A DNA stretch of 64,000 nt. Origin: Bacteroidota bacterium. Its GTDB lineage: Bacteria; Bacteroidota; Bacteroidia; Chitinophagales; LD1. The position numbers were made by a program, and so were the translations under genes. Shown piece by piece: positions 26,386 through 38,300 of this stretch. The stretch is taken from positions 1 through 64,000 of the forward strand of contig JAPLES010000019.1 of the NCBI GenBank assembly GCA_026391075.1. Direction: 5' to 3'. Numbering within the stretch: position 1 is the first letter of the stretch; every line of letters starts with the position of its first letter. Below the pieces are notes generated by a model. That model did not search any database, was not told the origin of the DNA, and worked only from the letters and a program-made list of their open reading frames with translations.

Positions 26386-26420
26386 ACGAAAATCTTCTTA
26401 CTAAACTATAACGAAGTTGA

Positions 26421-29400
26421 TTACTTCATTAATGTTACGGTACTTGTAACATCCACCAATGAATCATCAAAATAGGTAATCTTAATCTTGTAAACGTACG
26501 TGTCAAACGGACAAATCTTTCCATCCTTTGTTCCATCCCATCCGCTGTTCTGGTTCATTCCGTTTACTTGATTATCGTTATGATAAACTACATCGCCCCA
26601 ACGCGTGTAAACAGTAACATCTAATTTTTTCGCGCCTAAAACATCAAATTCAAAACGGTCGTTCAATCCATCACCGTTAGGCGTAAATGCAGTTGGAATA
26701 AATTTAGAGGCTTCGTTGTTTACATAGATTGTAATGGTATCACTTGCATAGCATGAATCTGAATTCATTGCCAATACCATTAGCGTAGTTGTAGTGCGCG
26801 GTGCTGCAAATGGATTATCGCAAACAGCCGGATCGCATTGTGTAAAATCGAACAATGAATCAGGACTCCAGAAATAATTCAGAATGTGCTGAGCCGGGGT
26901 TACAGTAGCAAAAATTTGTGTTTGCATTCCTGTGAGAATGGTGTTTTGCTGCGTGCTTAGCGTAACTGTAAATGCAGCAGGTTGCGAAATAGTAAACGTA
27001 TCGGTGCCTTCGCATCCGTTGGCATCTGAAACAATTACAAGATAATTACCTGCACCCACACCAGTGAATGTGTTGGTCAACTGCGCCAAGCCATTTAACT
27101 CATAAATGTATGGAGCCAATCCACCGGTTACTGTCACTATTACTTTTCCGTCAGAAGTATTTGAACATTTTGTAGCCGTTGCATTTATATCTACAACAAT
27201 TGCCACAGGTTGACTGAGTGTTTGTGTAGCGGTGACAGTGCATCCTTTCGAATCGGTAACAGTAACGGTGTAATCACCAGCAGTTAAGTTCGAAGCAGAG
27301 GCATTTGTTTGTGCAGGAACTGTGCTCCATACATAAGTATAACCGGGAACTCCTTGTGAAGCTACTACCGACAGTGAACCATTTGTGCTTCCATTGCAAC
27401 TTGGTTCGTTGCTCAATAAGCTCAAATAAATCTCTGTAGGTTGCGTAATTGAATAAACCGCGGTCTTCGCACATCCTTTCGAATCAGTAACCATTACAGT
27501 ATCGTTTCCTGCCATAGCATTTATCAAATCTTCGTTTGTGCTTCCGCCAGTCCAAGCAAAAGTGTAAGTAGGTGTTCCGCCCAAAACAGTAATATCAATT
27601 GCGCCTGTAGTTCCACCGAAACAGATTTCATTCGTTACTGTTCCTGCAATAGAAATATCGGTTGGTTGCGATACATCGGCAGTATCTGAATTGTAACATC
27701 CAAATGAATCGGTCACTTGCAAAATGTAGTGTCCTGCCATGACATTGGCAATAGATTCTGTGGTATCAAATGTGCTCCAGAAATAACGGTAAGGTTGAAC
27801 TCCTCCTGTAGCAGAACCTGTAAGTGTTCCATCATTTCCACCGAAACAACTTACATCTGTAGCCGTTGCGTTCACCGCAATAGCAGCAGGGTTGACAAGT
27901 GTTTGTGTGAATTGAGCGATACATCCATGAGCATCTGAAGCGGTAACACGATACGTGCTATCTCCCTGAAGATTATATAAATCTTCGGTAGTGCCTCCAT
28001 CGTTCCAGGTAAAGCCATAAGGCAATGTTCCTCCGTAAGCGGTAACATCTACATAGCCATCGCTAAATCCATGACAAGTAGGGTTTCTATAGAAATCTGA
28101 AATAAAGAATGAACCCGGCTCCGTAACCAATATAGTGTCGTAAGCCTTGCAACCTCTTACATCAGTTACTATCACTGCATAAACTCCTGCACCAATTCCT
28201 GAAATATCTTCGGCAATTGAGATCACAGTTCCAGCACTATTTTTCCACTCGTAACTATAGCTAGGTGTTCCACCCGATGGAATTAAATCAATAGAACCAT
28301 TTGCATCGGCATTACACAATGGTGTTTGAATTACATTGTTCAAGGTGAGCAACGAAGGTCGGGCAATGTTTACCGAGTGCGAAGCAGTGCAACCATTAGC
28401 ATCGGTTACATCTACCACATAAACCGCATCGTTCAATCCTGTAATGTCTTGCGTAATTGCACCATTGCTCCATAAGTATGAATAGTTCTGCGTTCCACCA
28501 ACCACGCTGATGTAAATTGCACCATCATTATTGCTAAAGCAACTAATATTTGATGAAGAATCTACAGAAATAATTAGTGGTGAAGGTTCGTTGATAATGA
28601 CTGAATCGCGATGCGAACATCCGTTAGCATCGGTTATCAGCACATAGTAAATGCCTCCATCGAGGTTTGCAATGTTTTGCGAACCTTGGAAATTACTCCA
28701 GAAGAAAGTGTAAGGAAGAATTCCACCCGTAACGGTTAACGTAGCAGTTCCATTATTTGCGCCTTGGCACAATACATCGGTTCCGGTAACTGTCGAATTA
28801 ATTCCTGTAGGTTCAGTAATCGTATAGGTCGCAGTAACTGAACAACCATTTATATCATTCACCGTAACTGAATAAGTTCCTTGTGATAAATTCTGAACAT
28901 CTTCCGAAGTAGGACCATTGCTCCATGAATAAGAGTATGGAGTAGTTCCACCACCTACCGAAATATTTACTGACCCATCGTTACCGCCAGCGCAATGAAC
29001 ATTCGTTGCACTTCCTATAAGCGTTAAAGCTGTAGGTTGAATAATTGTTGCAGAAGCAGAAGCTGTGCAACCATTACCATCGGTAACTACTACAGTATAA
29101 GTTCCTGCAGCAACACCCGTAAGGTCTTCAGAAGATGCACCGTTATCCCATGCATAAGAATAGTTGAGCGTTCCACCGCTAACGGTTAAGTCAACATCGG
29201 CTGTTCCTCCGTTGCAAGAAATACTTGTTGCCGTAATTGAAAGAACTAAAGCCGAAGGTTCAGCAATAATCACTGAATCGCGATGAGTGCAACCATTAGC
29301 ATCTGTAATAATTACAAAATAAGTTCCTCCAGCTAAGTTGCTGATGTTTTGACTCACTTGGAAATTGCTCCAGGCAAAACTATAGTTAGGAGTTCCTCCG

Positions 29401-32400
29401 TTTACGATAAGAATTGCAGAACCGTTTGCTGCGCCATGACATGTAACATCAGTAGCAGCAGTAGTTGAAGTAATTAGTGTAGGTTCATCAATAGTAAACG
29501 AAGCAGTAACCGCACAACCGTTTCCATCTGTTGTGGTGCAAGTATAAGTTCCCGCAACTAATCCTGTCAAGTCTTCAGTATTTGTACCATTGCTCCATGC
29601 AAAAGTATATGGAACAACACCACCGCTAATGCTGATGTTGATGGTTCCGTTACTTCCACCATTACAACTTACATCGGTCGAATTTCCGGTAAGTAATAAA
29701 GCGGTAGGTTGTGTTATTGTTGCGCTTGCTGTAGCAGTACATCCGTTGCCATCTGTAATTGTTACGGTATAAGTTCCGGCAACTACGCTCACTAAATCTT
29801 CGCTGCTTGTTGAATTGCTCCAAGCGAATGAGTAATTACCAATGCCACCTGTTACAGTTAAATCAACCGAACCGTTTCCGCCATTGCATAAAACATTTGT
29901 TACAACCACCGTAGCCATAATAGCTGTAGGTTCAGCAACAACTTGTGAAGCTACTATGGAGCATCCGTTTGCATCATGAACAAGAACGGTGTATGTGCCA
30001 CCTGCTAAACCACTAAGGTCTTCAGTAGTTGAACCGTTTGTCCAGAAATAAGTGTAAGCCGGCACGCCTCCGGTTACTGTCAAATCAACAGCACCATCAT
30101 TTGCTCCATGGCAACTAACATCAGTTGCTGTAGTAGAAGCAGTAAGTGCTGCAGGTTCAGAAACAGTGAACGAAGCCGAAAGCGAACATCCGTTAGCATC
30201 TAAAATAGTTACTGAATAATTTCCTCCGCTTACGTTATGAATATCTTCTGTACTTGCTCCATTACTCCATGAATAAGCATAAGGGAATACGCCACCTTGT
30301 ACGGTAACATCTACCGAACCGTTTGCACCACCTGCGCAGGCAACATTAGTTATATTAGAGTTAAGCACCAATGCAGCGGGTTGTGTAACCGTTGCCGTAG
30401 CGCTTGCCGTGCATCCATTTCCATCGGTAATACTTACGGAATAATTTCCTGCAGCAACACCTGATAAATCTTCGATGGTGGCACCATTGCTCCAGGCATA
30501 ATTAATAGTTGGAGTTCCGCCATTCACTGTTACATCAACCGCTCCACTTGCATCGCCATTGCATAATACATTTGTAGTAAGAACCGAAATAGTAATAGCA
30601 GCCGGTTCCGTAATAATTACCGAATCGCGATGTGTACATCCGTTGGCGTCAGTAATAATTACACGATAAACTCCTCCGCTTAGGTTGGTAAGGTCTTCGG
30701 TATTATCAAAAGTATTCCATAAGAAAGTATAAGGCGTAACACCACCGCTTACAGTTAAGTCAGCTACACCACTACTATCACCATGACAAAGCACATTCGT
30801 TCCAACAACAGTTGAAGTAATAGCCGCAGGCTCAGCAATAGTAAATGCCGCAGATGCCGAACATAAATTAGCATCGGTAACAATTACAGAATATGGCCCT
30901 CCGCTCAATCCGCTGATATCTTCAGTTGTTGCACCGTTACTCCAGCTATATGAATAAGGAGTTGTTCCTCCTGCTACAGAAATATTGATTGCCCCGTTTG
31001 CTCCACCATTGCAATTTACATCGGTAGTTGTTCCACTTACCGTAAGTGCCGCTGGTTCAGTGACAGTAAATGTTGCAGTGGCTGTGCAAAGGTTAGCATC
31101 AAAAACAGTAACGCTATAAGTTCCAGCTACCACGTTACTTTGGTCTTCGCTACTGGTTTGATTGCTCCATACAAAAGTATATCCCGAAGTTCCTCCGCTT
31201 ACTGTTAGATCGATAAATCCATCACCCGCATTATTACAACTTAAATTAGTTACTACTCCGCTCACCACAATTTGTGTTGGCTGTGTAACAGTTGTTGTTG
31301 TAATTTTTTGACAGCCCTTTGCATCGGTTACAATCACCACATAATTTCCTGCAGTAAGCGATACAAGATCTTCGGTAGTAGCAAACGTTGACCATAAATA
31401 AGAGTAAGGACTTGTTCCTCCACTCACCGTCAAATCTGTGGCTCCATCATTTCCTCCAAAACAACTTACGTTAGTTGGAGTGATAGAGGCTGTAAGTGCA
31501 GCCGGTTCATTTACTATGGCCGATGCTGTAGTTAAACACCCGTTAGCATCGGTAATAGAAACTGTGTAAGTGCCTGCGCTTAATCCGCTAATGTCTTCGG
31601 TAGTTGGGCCATTGCTCCATACAAAAGAGTAAGGTTGCGTTCCACCGGTTACAGTAAGATTTATGCTTCCATTTGTACCTGCATTGCAACTTACATCAGT
31701 TACTACAACCGAAGTATTTAGAGCTTGTGCCGGTTGAGAAATAATTGCGCTGATTGAAGTGGTGCATCCGTTATTGTCATTCACAGTAACAGTATATGTT
31801 CCTGCGGTCAATCCTGAAATATCTTCGCTAGTTGCCAAATTACTCCAACTAAAACCATAACCCGGACTTCCTCCCGATACCGTTAAGTCAATTGCACCAT
31901 CGGTGGCTCCATTACATAATACATTAGTAATAGAAACAGAAAGTGCTATAGCTGTAGGTTCAGAAATAATTACTGAATCGCGTTTCGTACAACCATTTGC
32001 ATCGGTAACAATTACGTAGAAAGTTCCGCCACCAATATTGTTAAGGTCTTGTGTGTTTAGGAAATTACTCCATAAGTAAGTGTATGGCGGAGTTCCATCG
32101 CTCACCGTCAAATCAGCAGCACCATTTGCCGCACCGTGACAAGTTACATTGGTGCCAATAATAGAAGTGGTCATAGCCACAGGCTCCGAAACAGTGAATG
32201 ATGCAGTAAGCGAACAACCGTTAGCATCGGTAATAGTTACCGAATAATTTCCTCCACTCACATTATGAATGTCCTCGGTAGTTGCTGCATTGCTCCATCC
32301 ATAAGTATATGGGAACACACCACCTTGAACAGTAACATCAACTGAACCATTTGCTCCACCAGCACAACTTACATTGGTAACTGTTGAATTCATTACAAGT

Positions 32401-33068
32401 GCAGCAGGTTGAGTAACTGTTGCCGTTGCACTTGCTGTGCATCCGTTTCCATCGGTAATAGTTACAGAATAATTTCCTGCAACAACTCCCGATAAATCTT
32501 CAAGATTAGAACCATTACTCCATGCATAAGTAATAGTTGGAGTTCCGCCATTCACTGTAATATCTACACCACCGCTTGCATCGCCATTACAAAGGACATT
32601 TGTTGTAGCTACCGAAATTGTGATTGCCGCAGGCTCTGTGATAATTATTGAATCGCGTATCTGGCATCCGTTAACATCGGTAATAATGACACGATAAATT
32701 CCACCGCTCAGATTAGTTAAGTCTTCTGTATTTTGGAAAGTACTCCATAAGAAAGTATAAAGTTGCGTACCTCCGCTCACCGTCAAATCTGCCGAACCAT
32801 CTGCCGAACCATTACAGGTTACGTTAGTTCCAGCAACACTCGAAACAATCGGATTAGGTTCACTGATGGTATAAGAAGCCGATACAGTGCATCCATGTGC
32901 ATCAGTAATAGTAATACCGTAAGTTCCTCCTATTATTCCGTTTAAATCTTCGGTAGTCAACCCATTCGACCATACATAAACAAATGGACCAGTCCCTCCA
33001 GCGGCCGTTATATTAATAAAGCCATTCGAGTTGCCGCTGCAATTTACATTAGAAGTAACCGCAGACAC
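26421..33068 (-). CDS. SprB-like giant adhesin, C-terminal part (27 repeat units and type B sorting domain)
   Basis: A 2215-residue frame with no signal peptide. It consists of 27 SprB-type repeats of about 75 residues (pattern NVxCxGxxNGxxDLTVxGG ... DxNGC ... EP). The C-terminal type IX sorting domain of the gliding-associated family follows (PTAFTPNGDGLNDRFEF, YTRWGDVVYH). The assigned start is a GTG inside a repeat. The frame is actually open upstream to about 33250, through DITVTGG and YVWDNSS, and continues the repeats of the next gene. It is therefore the 3' part of a single ancestral gene broken near 33240. SprB in Flavobacterium is a mobile surface adhesin used for gliding; the same role is inferred here. 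Confidence 0.85.
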   Translation of the reverse strand: MSAVTSNVNCSGNSNGFINITAAGGTGPFVYVWSNGLTTEDLNGIIGGTYGITITDAHGCTVSASYTISEPNPIVSSVAGTNVTCNGSADGSADLTVSGGTQLYTFLWSTFQNTEDLTNLSGGIYRVIITDVNGCQIRDSIIITEPAAITISVATTNVLCNGDASGGVDITVNGGTPTITYAWSNGSNLEDLSGVVAGNYSVTITDGNGCTASATATVTQPAALVMNSTVTNVSCAGGANGSVDVTVQGGVFPYTYGWSNAATTEDIHNVSGGNYSVTITDANGCSLTASFTVSEPVAMTTSIIGTNVTCHGAANGAADLTVSDGTPPYTYLWSNFLNTQDLNNIGGGTFYVIVTDANGCTKRDSVIISEPTAIALSVSITNVLCNGATDGAIDLTVSGGSPGYGFSWSNLATSEDISGLTAGTYTVTVNDNNGCTTSISAIISQPAQALNTSVVVTDVSCNAGTNGSINLTVTGGTQPYSFVWSNGPTTEDISGLSAGTYTVSITDANGCLTTASAIVNEPAALTASITPTNVSCFGGNDGATDLTVSGGTSPYSYLWSTFATTEDLVSLTAGNYVVIVTDAKGCQKITTTTVTQPTQIVVSGVVTNLSCNNAGDGFIDLTVSGGTSGYTFVWSNQTSSEDQSNVVAGTYSVTVFDANLCTATATFTVTEPAALTVSGTTTDVNCNGGANGAINISVAGGTTPYSYSWSNGATTEDISGLSGGPYSVIVTDANLCSASAAFTIAEPAAITSTVVGTNVLCHGDSSGVADLTVSGGVTPYTFLWNTFDNTEDLTNLSGGVYRVIITDANGCTHRDSVIITEPAAITISVLTTNVLCNGDASGAVDVTVNGGTPTINYAWSNGATIEDLSGVAAGNYSVSITDGNGCTASATATVTQPAALVLNSNITNVACAGGANGSVDVTVQGGVFPYAYSWSNGASTEDIHNVSGGNYSVTILDANGCSLSASFTVSEPAALTASTTATDVSCHGANDGAVDLTVTGGVPAYTYFWTNGSTTEDLSGLAGGTYTVLVHDANGCSIVASQVVAEPTAIMATVVVTNVLCNGGNGSVDLTVTGGIGNYSFAWSNSTSSEDLVSVVAGTYTVTITDGNGCTATASATITQPTALLLTGNSTDVSCNGGSNGTINISISGGVVPYTFAWSNGTNTEDLTGLVAGTYTCTTTDGNGCAVTASFTIDEPTLITSTTAATDVTCHGAANGSAILIVNGGTPNYSFAWSNFQVSQNISNLAGGTYFVIITDANGCTHRDSVIIAEPSALVLSITATSISCNGGTADVDLTVSGGTLNYSYAWDNGASSEDLTGVAAGTYTVVVTDGNGCTASASATIIQPTALTLIGSATNVHCAGGNDGSVNISVGGGTTPYSYSWSNGPTSEDVQNLSQGTYSVTVNDINGCSVTATYTITEPTGINSTVTGTDVLCQGANNGTATLTVTGGILPYTFFWSNFQGSQNIANLDGGIYYVLITDANGCSHRDSVIINEPSPLIISVDSSSNISCFSNNDGAIYISVVGGTQNYSYLWSNGAITQDITGLNDAVYVVDVTDANGCTASHSVNIARPSLLTLNNVIQTPLCNADANGSIDLIPSGGTPSYSYEWKNSAGTVISIAEDISGIGAGVYAVIVTDVRGCKAYDTILVTEPGSFFISDFYRNPTCHGFSDGYVDVTAYGGTLPYGFTWNDGGTTEDLYNLQGDSTYRVTASDAHGCIAQFTQTLVNPAAIAVNATATDVSCFGGNDGTLTGSATGGVQPYRYFWSTFDTTESIANVMAGHYILQVTDSFGCYNSDTADVSQPTDISIAGTVTNEICFGGTTGAIDITVLGGTPTYTFAWTGGSTNEDLINAMAGNDTVMVTDSKGCAKTAVYSITQPTEIYLSLLSNEPSCNGSTNGSLSVVASQGVPGYTYVWSTVPAQTNASASNLTAGDYTVTVTDSKGCTVTATQTLSQPVAIVVDINATATKCSNTSDGKVIVTVTGGLAPYIYELNGLAQLTNTFTGVGAGNYLVIVSDANGCEGTDTFTISQPAAFTVTLSTQQNTILTGMQTQIFATVTPAQHILNYFWSPDSLFDFTQCDPAVCDNPFAAPRTTTTLMVLAMNSDSCYASDTITIYVNNEASKFIPTAFTPNGDGLNDRFEFDVLGAKKLDVTVYTRWGDVVYHNDNQVNGMNQNSGWDGTKDGKICPFDTYVYKIKITYFDDSLVDVTSTVTLMK

Positions 33069-35300
33069 ACTAAGAACAGCTGGTTCTGTAACTGTAAAAC
33101 TTGCTGTTGCAGTACAGCCATTGTCGTCAAATACGGTTACGTTATAAGTTCCTGCTACTAATGAACTCTGATCTTCGCTGGTAGATGAATTATCCCATAC
33201 ATAAGAATATCCCCCTTGTTGAGTACCCCCAGTAACAGTTATATCAATTTGGTGATTGTTTGACAGCCTTTGGAGTCGGTTACTATAGCGGTATAAGTTC
33301 CTGCCACAAGATTATTAAGTCCTGAAGTAGTAGCAAAGTTTGACCATAAAAAAGTGTAAGGAGGATTTCCACCGCCAACATACAATTGAATTCCGCCATC
33401 GTTACCACCATAGCAACTTACATCACCCGATGCAAAAGTAGTTTCCAACACTGCAGGTTCGTTCACAATTGAACTTCCGGTAACGGTACAGCCGTGAGAG
33501 TCGGTAATGGTAACTGTATAAGTGCCTCCACTTAATCCGCTGATATCTTCTGTTGTTGCACTATTACTCCATAAGAAAGTGTAAGCTTGTGTTCCGCCTG
33601 TTACAGTCAAATTCACGCTTCCGTTATTTGCACCAAAACAAGTTACAGCAGTTGGAGTTAAACTTCCACCTAAGGCTTGTGCAGGTTGTGTGATAGTTAT
33701 ACTCACACTCGAACTGCAACTATTGTTATCTGTTACTACTACAGAATATCCTCCGGCAGTTAATCCGGTTCTATCTTCATTAAGGTCACCATCGTTCCAA
33801 ACATAAGTATAGCCCGGTGTTCCACCTGTTACTGTCAAATCAACAGCGCCTGTTGCATTTCCAAAACAAAGCACATTGGTAATTGAAGTAGTTAATCCCA
33901 AACCTGTAGGTTGACTTACCGAAGTATTATTCGTATTAATACAACCGTGAGCATCGGTAATAATTACTGAATAAGTTCCGGCACTTACGTTTGTCAAGTC
34001 TTCATTCGTTGTGGCATTGCTCCATTGGAAAGTATATGGCAACGTTCCTCCATTTGGAGTTAAATCAACTGTTCCATTACTAACTCCATTACAAGAAACA
34101 CTTGAACCTTGAATAGTAGACGTGAGTTGAGTAGGTTCCGAAATTGTTTTTGTAATTATTTTTTCACAAAGATTATTGTCGTTAATAGTTACGGTATAAG
34201 TTCCCGCATGAAGCCCCGTTAAATCCTCGGTAGTTGCACCATTGCTCCATACATACGTGTATGCCGGCACACCACCGCTAACCGATACATCAATAGAACC
34301 GGTAGAGTCATTGTAACAATTCAGATTATGGAAAGAAGCAACGTTTACAAAAAGTTGAAGTGGTTGCGAAACAGTAGCACCAGTGAAAGCAGTGCATCCT
34401 TTTGAATCAGTGATTGTAGCTGTGTAAGTTCCCGCAAACAAGCTATCTACATCTTGTGTAGTATCTCCATTACTCCAGAAATAAGTGTATGGTGCAGTTC
34501 CTCCGTTTACACTAATAAAAATTTCACCGGTTGCTGTTCCATTACAACTAACACTGTTGACCACATCTACAATGGCTGAAAGTTGCGCTGGCTGAATAAT
34601 ACTTACGGGTTGAAAAGCAGTGCAGCCTTTCGAATCGCGAAGAATTACCACATAGTTTCCGGAAGTAAGCCCAGTGAACGTAGGCGAAGCAGAGAAGATA
34701 GTACCGTTGATAGAATATTGATAAGCAGGAATTCCTCCAACTATTTGAACTGTTACCGCTCCATTGCTTCCGCCAAAACAAGAAACATCTGTTTGCGAAA
34801 CAATGAAAGAAGAAACATTGTATGAGTCGTTGATTAGAACGTGCGAAGTATCAACGCAACCATTCACATCATATACATACACAACATAAGAACCCGATTG
34901 CAATCCTGTAAACTGACTTCCTACTTGTGTAGGTCCTCCGTTTAATGAGTATGCGTATGGAGCAACTCCACCCGAAGCAAACACATCTATTTTTCCGTCA
35001 AATACATTGGCACAACTCGCATCTGTAGCCGTAGAAGTATGGTCAAGAAGCGTTGGCTCGGTAACCACTACCGGATTTAATGCATATGGTGTAGAACAGG
35101 TTTGCACATCGCGTACAATTACTGTGTAATTTCCTGCAATGAGATTATTGAAGAAATTTGAAGATTGATAAGTAGCTCCGTTATCAATAGAGTAAGATAA
35201 TGGTGGAGTTCCGTTCGATGCATTTATAGTTATTGTTCCCGTGTTTCCACCAAAACATAAAACAGCTGTAGGAGAAACTGAATTAATAGCTGGAAGTGGA
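26960..35300 (-). repeat. SprB-type repeat array with trimeric higher-order period
   Basis: About 37 Cys-containing units of roughly 225 bp are spread over the two adhesin frames. In the C-terminal part every third unit carries an RDSVII(T/S)EP ending. The matching GAATCGCG string occurs at 28603, 29275, 30622, 31975 and 32650, giving spacings of 672, 1347, 1353 and 675 bases. These are one or two steps of a 675-bp trimer. Confidence 0.85.
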
Positions 35301-38300
35301 GTAACTGTAATTACAACTGTACTTGTAGCTGCTAAACAAGGACCCACGCCATCAGGATCATTCGTGGTTAACGTTAGCGTTACGTTACCTGATGTAATGG
35401 AAGGAGAATAAGTTGAAGTAAGGGAACTCGCATTAGAGAATGTTCCGGTTGGCGCACTCCACGTTGAACTTGTCGCACTTCCACCAATGCTACCGGCTAG
35501 TGTAACGGTTCCGTTTTGACAAACTGTTTGCGTACTTCCTGCATTTGCAGTAGCAGCCTGATTTACTGTTATTACAACCGTACTCACAGTTGCCGAACAT
35601 GGTCCAGCTCCATCCGGATCATTCGTAGTTAAGGTAAGTGTTACCGTTCCCGAAGTAATAGATGGGGTGTACGTTGAACCCAGAGAATTCACATCCGAAA
35701 AAGTTCCGCTTGGTGCGCTCCATGTTGACGAAACAGCACTTCCTCCAATTGTTCCCGATAAAGTAATTGTACTTCCTTGACAGGTTGTTTGGGGAACTCC
35801 TGCACTAGCAATAGCTGCAAGGTTCACAGTTATTACCACAATACTTGAAACTGCAGAACATGGTCCTGCGCCATCCGGGTCATTTGTAGTTAAGGTAAGT
35901 GTTACCGTTCCCGAAGAAATAGAAGGAGTATAAGTTGAAGTAAGTGAAGAAGCGTTTGAAAAACTTCCTGTTCCTGCACTCCATGTTGAACTCGTTGCAC
36001 TACCACCAATACTTCCTGTAAGGGTTATTGTTCCTCCACCACATACTGTTTGTGCACTTCCTGCACTCACTGTTGGTGCTTGATTTACGGTAATAACAAT
36101 TGTACTAATTGCAGCTGAACAAGGACCAACTCCATCAGGATCGTTTGTAGTTAATGTAAGCGTAACTGTTCCTGAAGAAATAGATGGTGTATAAGTTGAA
36201 GTAAGTGAACTTGCTAACGAGAAAGTTCCGCTTGGTGCAGTCCATGTAGATGAAGTTGCGCTTCCGCCAATGCTTCCTGCTAAAGTAACTGAACCTCCCT
36301 GACAAACTGTTTGCGCAAATCCAGCACTAGCTGTTGCCGCTAGATTCACTGTAATAACTACGGTACTTGAAACTGCAGAACACGGTCCCGCACCATCGGG
36401 GTCATTTGTAGTTAAAGTAAGTGTTACCGTTCCTGAAGAAATAGAAGGAGTATAAGTTGATGTAAGTGAAGAAGCGTTTGAAAAACTTCCTGTTCCTGCG
36501 CTCCATGTTGAACTTGTTGCACTTCCACCTCTAGTTCCTGCAAGCGTTACTGTGCCTCCGCCACAAACTGTTTGTGCACTTCCTGCACTCACTGTTGGTG
36601 CTAGGTTTACGGTAATAACAACTGTACTGGTTGCTGCAGAACAAGGACCTGCACCATCGGGGTCGTTTGTGGTTAACGTTAGTGTTACTGTGCCTGAAGT
36701 TATGCTGGGAGTATAAGTCGAAGTAAGTGAACTTGCTAATGAAAAAGTACCGCTTGGTGCAGTCCATGTAGATGAAGTTGCGCTTCCGCCAATACTTCCA
36801 GCTAAAGTAACTGAACCGCCTTGACAAACCGTTTGAGCAAAACCTGCATTGGCAGTAGCAGCAGCATTAACAGTAATAACCACTGTACTGGTAGCGGCCG
36901 AACATGGACCCGCTCCATCAGGGTCATTCGTAGTTAAGGTGAGCGTTACAGTTCCTGAAGATATAGAAGGGGTATACGTTGATGTGAGCGAAGAAGCATT
37001 TGAGAAACTTCCTGTACCCGAACTCCACGTTGATGAAGTTGCACTACCACCAATTATTCCAGCTAAAGTTACGGTTCCTCCCGCACAAACTGTTTGTGCA
37101 GTTCCAGCATTCGCAGTTGCCGCTTGGTTATTGGTAAGCACTACAGTACTGGTTGAATTTGTACACGGACCTCCAGTTGAAACTGTCCAAGTGAGCGTAG
37201 CACTAGTTCCAGCCGGAACACCGGTTATTGTTGAAGTTGCCGAATTGGGTGAAGTAATAGTTGCTGTTCCGCTCGTAAGTGTCCAGGTGCCTGTACCAAC
37301 AGACGGAGGGGTAGCAGCCATTGTAAACGTGCCATTGTTACACTGAGTTTGAGCCGATCCTGCAACTGAAGTAGAAGGAACTCCGTAAGCAGTAAATGAA
37401 GTAGTAAAACTACAAGCGCCTAACGTAGCACCTAAGGTTACTAATTGGCTACTTCCCGAAACTCCCAATGCCGTATAAACAACTCCTGAAATGGAACCCG
37501 GACCGGAAACAACTGACCAATTAAACGCGGGAGCGCCAGAAAAAGTGCCGCCATAAGTTACCGCTAAATTGCGAGTAGAACCATCTCCACAAATACTTGC
37601 AGTACTGGTAGCATTTGTAATAGTAGTGTTTTGTCGAACTTCAAGTAATGCAGAAGTACCAGGCCAAACTGAACCGCAAGCAAAGCGGTCAACCATTACT
37701 TTTACAGTACCTGTGAAATAAGCCGTCCAATCAAGCGATGCACGAGTAGTTGCGCAAACAGAACCATTATCATCATTGTAAAAAGTACCCCCTGCTGTTG
37801 GTGCCGTTTGACCAGAAGCAATAAAATTGTTTCCCGCATCGTAACCCGAAATTTCCGAATCCCATCCTGAAGCACAGGTAGAAACCGAATAATTTACTCC
37901 TGTAACCGCAGTAAAAGAGGCATAGGCTGTAGAAGGAATACTCAACTGTCCGCCAAAGCCATTGCAACCTGGGGTTACGTTACCTGCACTTGAACCTGTC
38001 AATGGACATGGTGGACCTATTGGTGGCGGTGGTGGTGGTGGTGCGGTTGCTGTAACATACATTGGCATACAGGTAGTATTCGAAATACAATTGTATTGGT
38101 CAATCAATACATTCATGGTGCCGCTATAACCAGCAGTAACTTGTAAACTTGAAGATAACCCGTTAGTGCCGCAAGCATCATCATTGTATCCTAACACAGT
38201 AGTTCCTGCAGCGTTATAAACCGTAATTTGAGAATCGAAAGCTGTAGACGAACAAGTAGAAAAAGTGTACGTACCACCTGCAACAACGGTCAATGTCATT

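Noticed and set aside
26960-37135. Regular direct repeats that could suggest a CRISPR array
   Set aside because: The units are 225 or 261 bp, coding and diverged; there are no short identical repeats with unique spacers and no cas genes.
36849-37346. 165-codon open frame on the plus strand inside the Ig-like repeats
   Set aside because: It is the antisense of a repetitive coding array; its Val/Pro/Ala-rich translation mirrors the repeat composition and has no start context.
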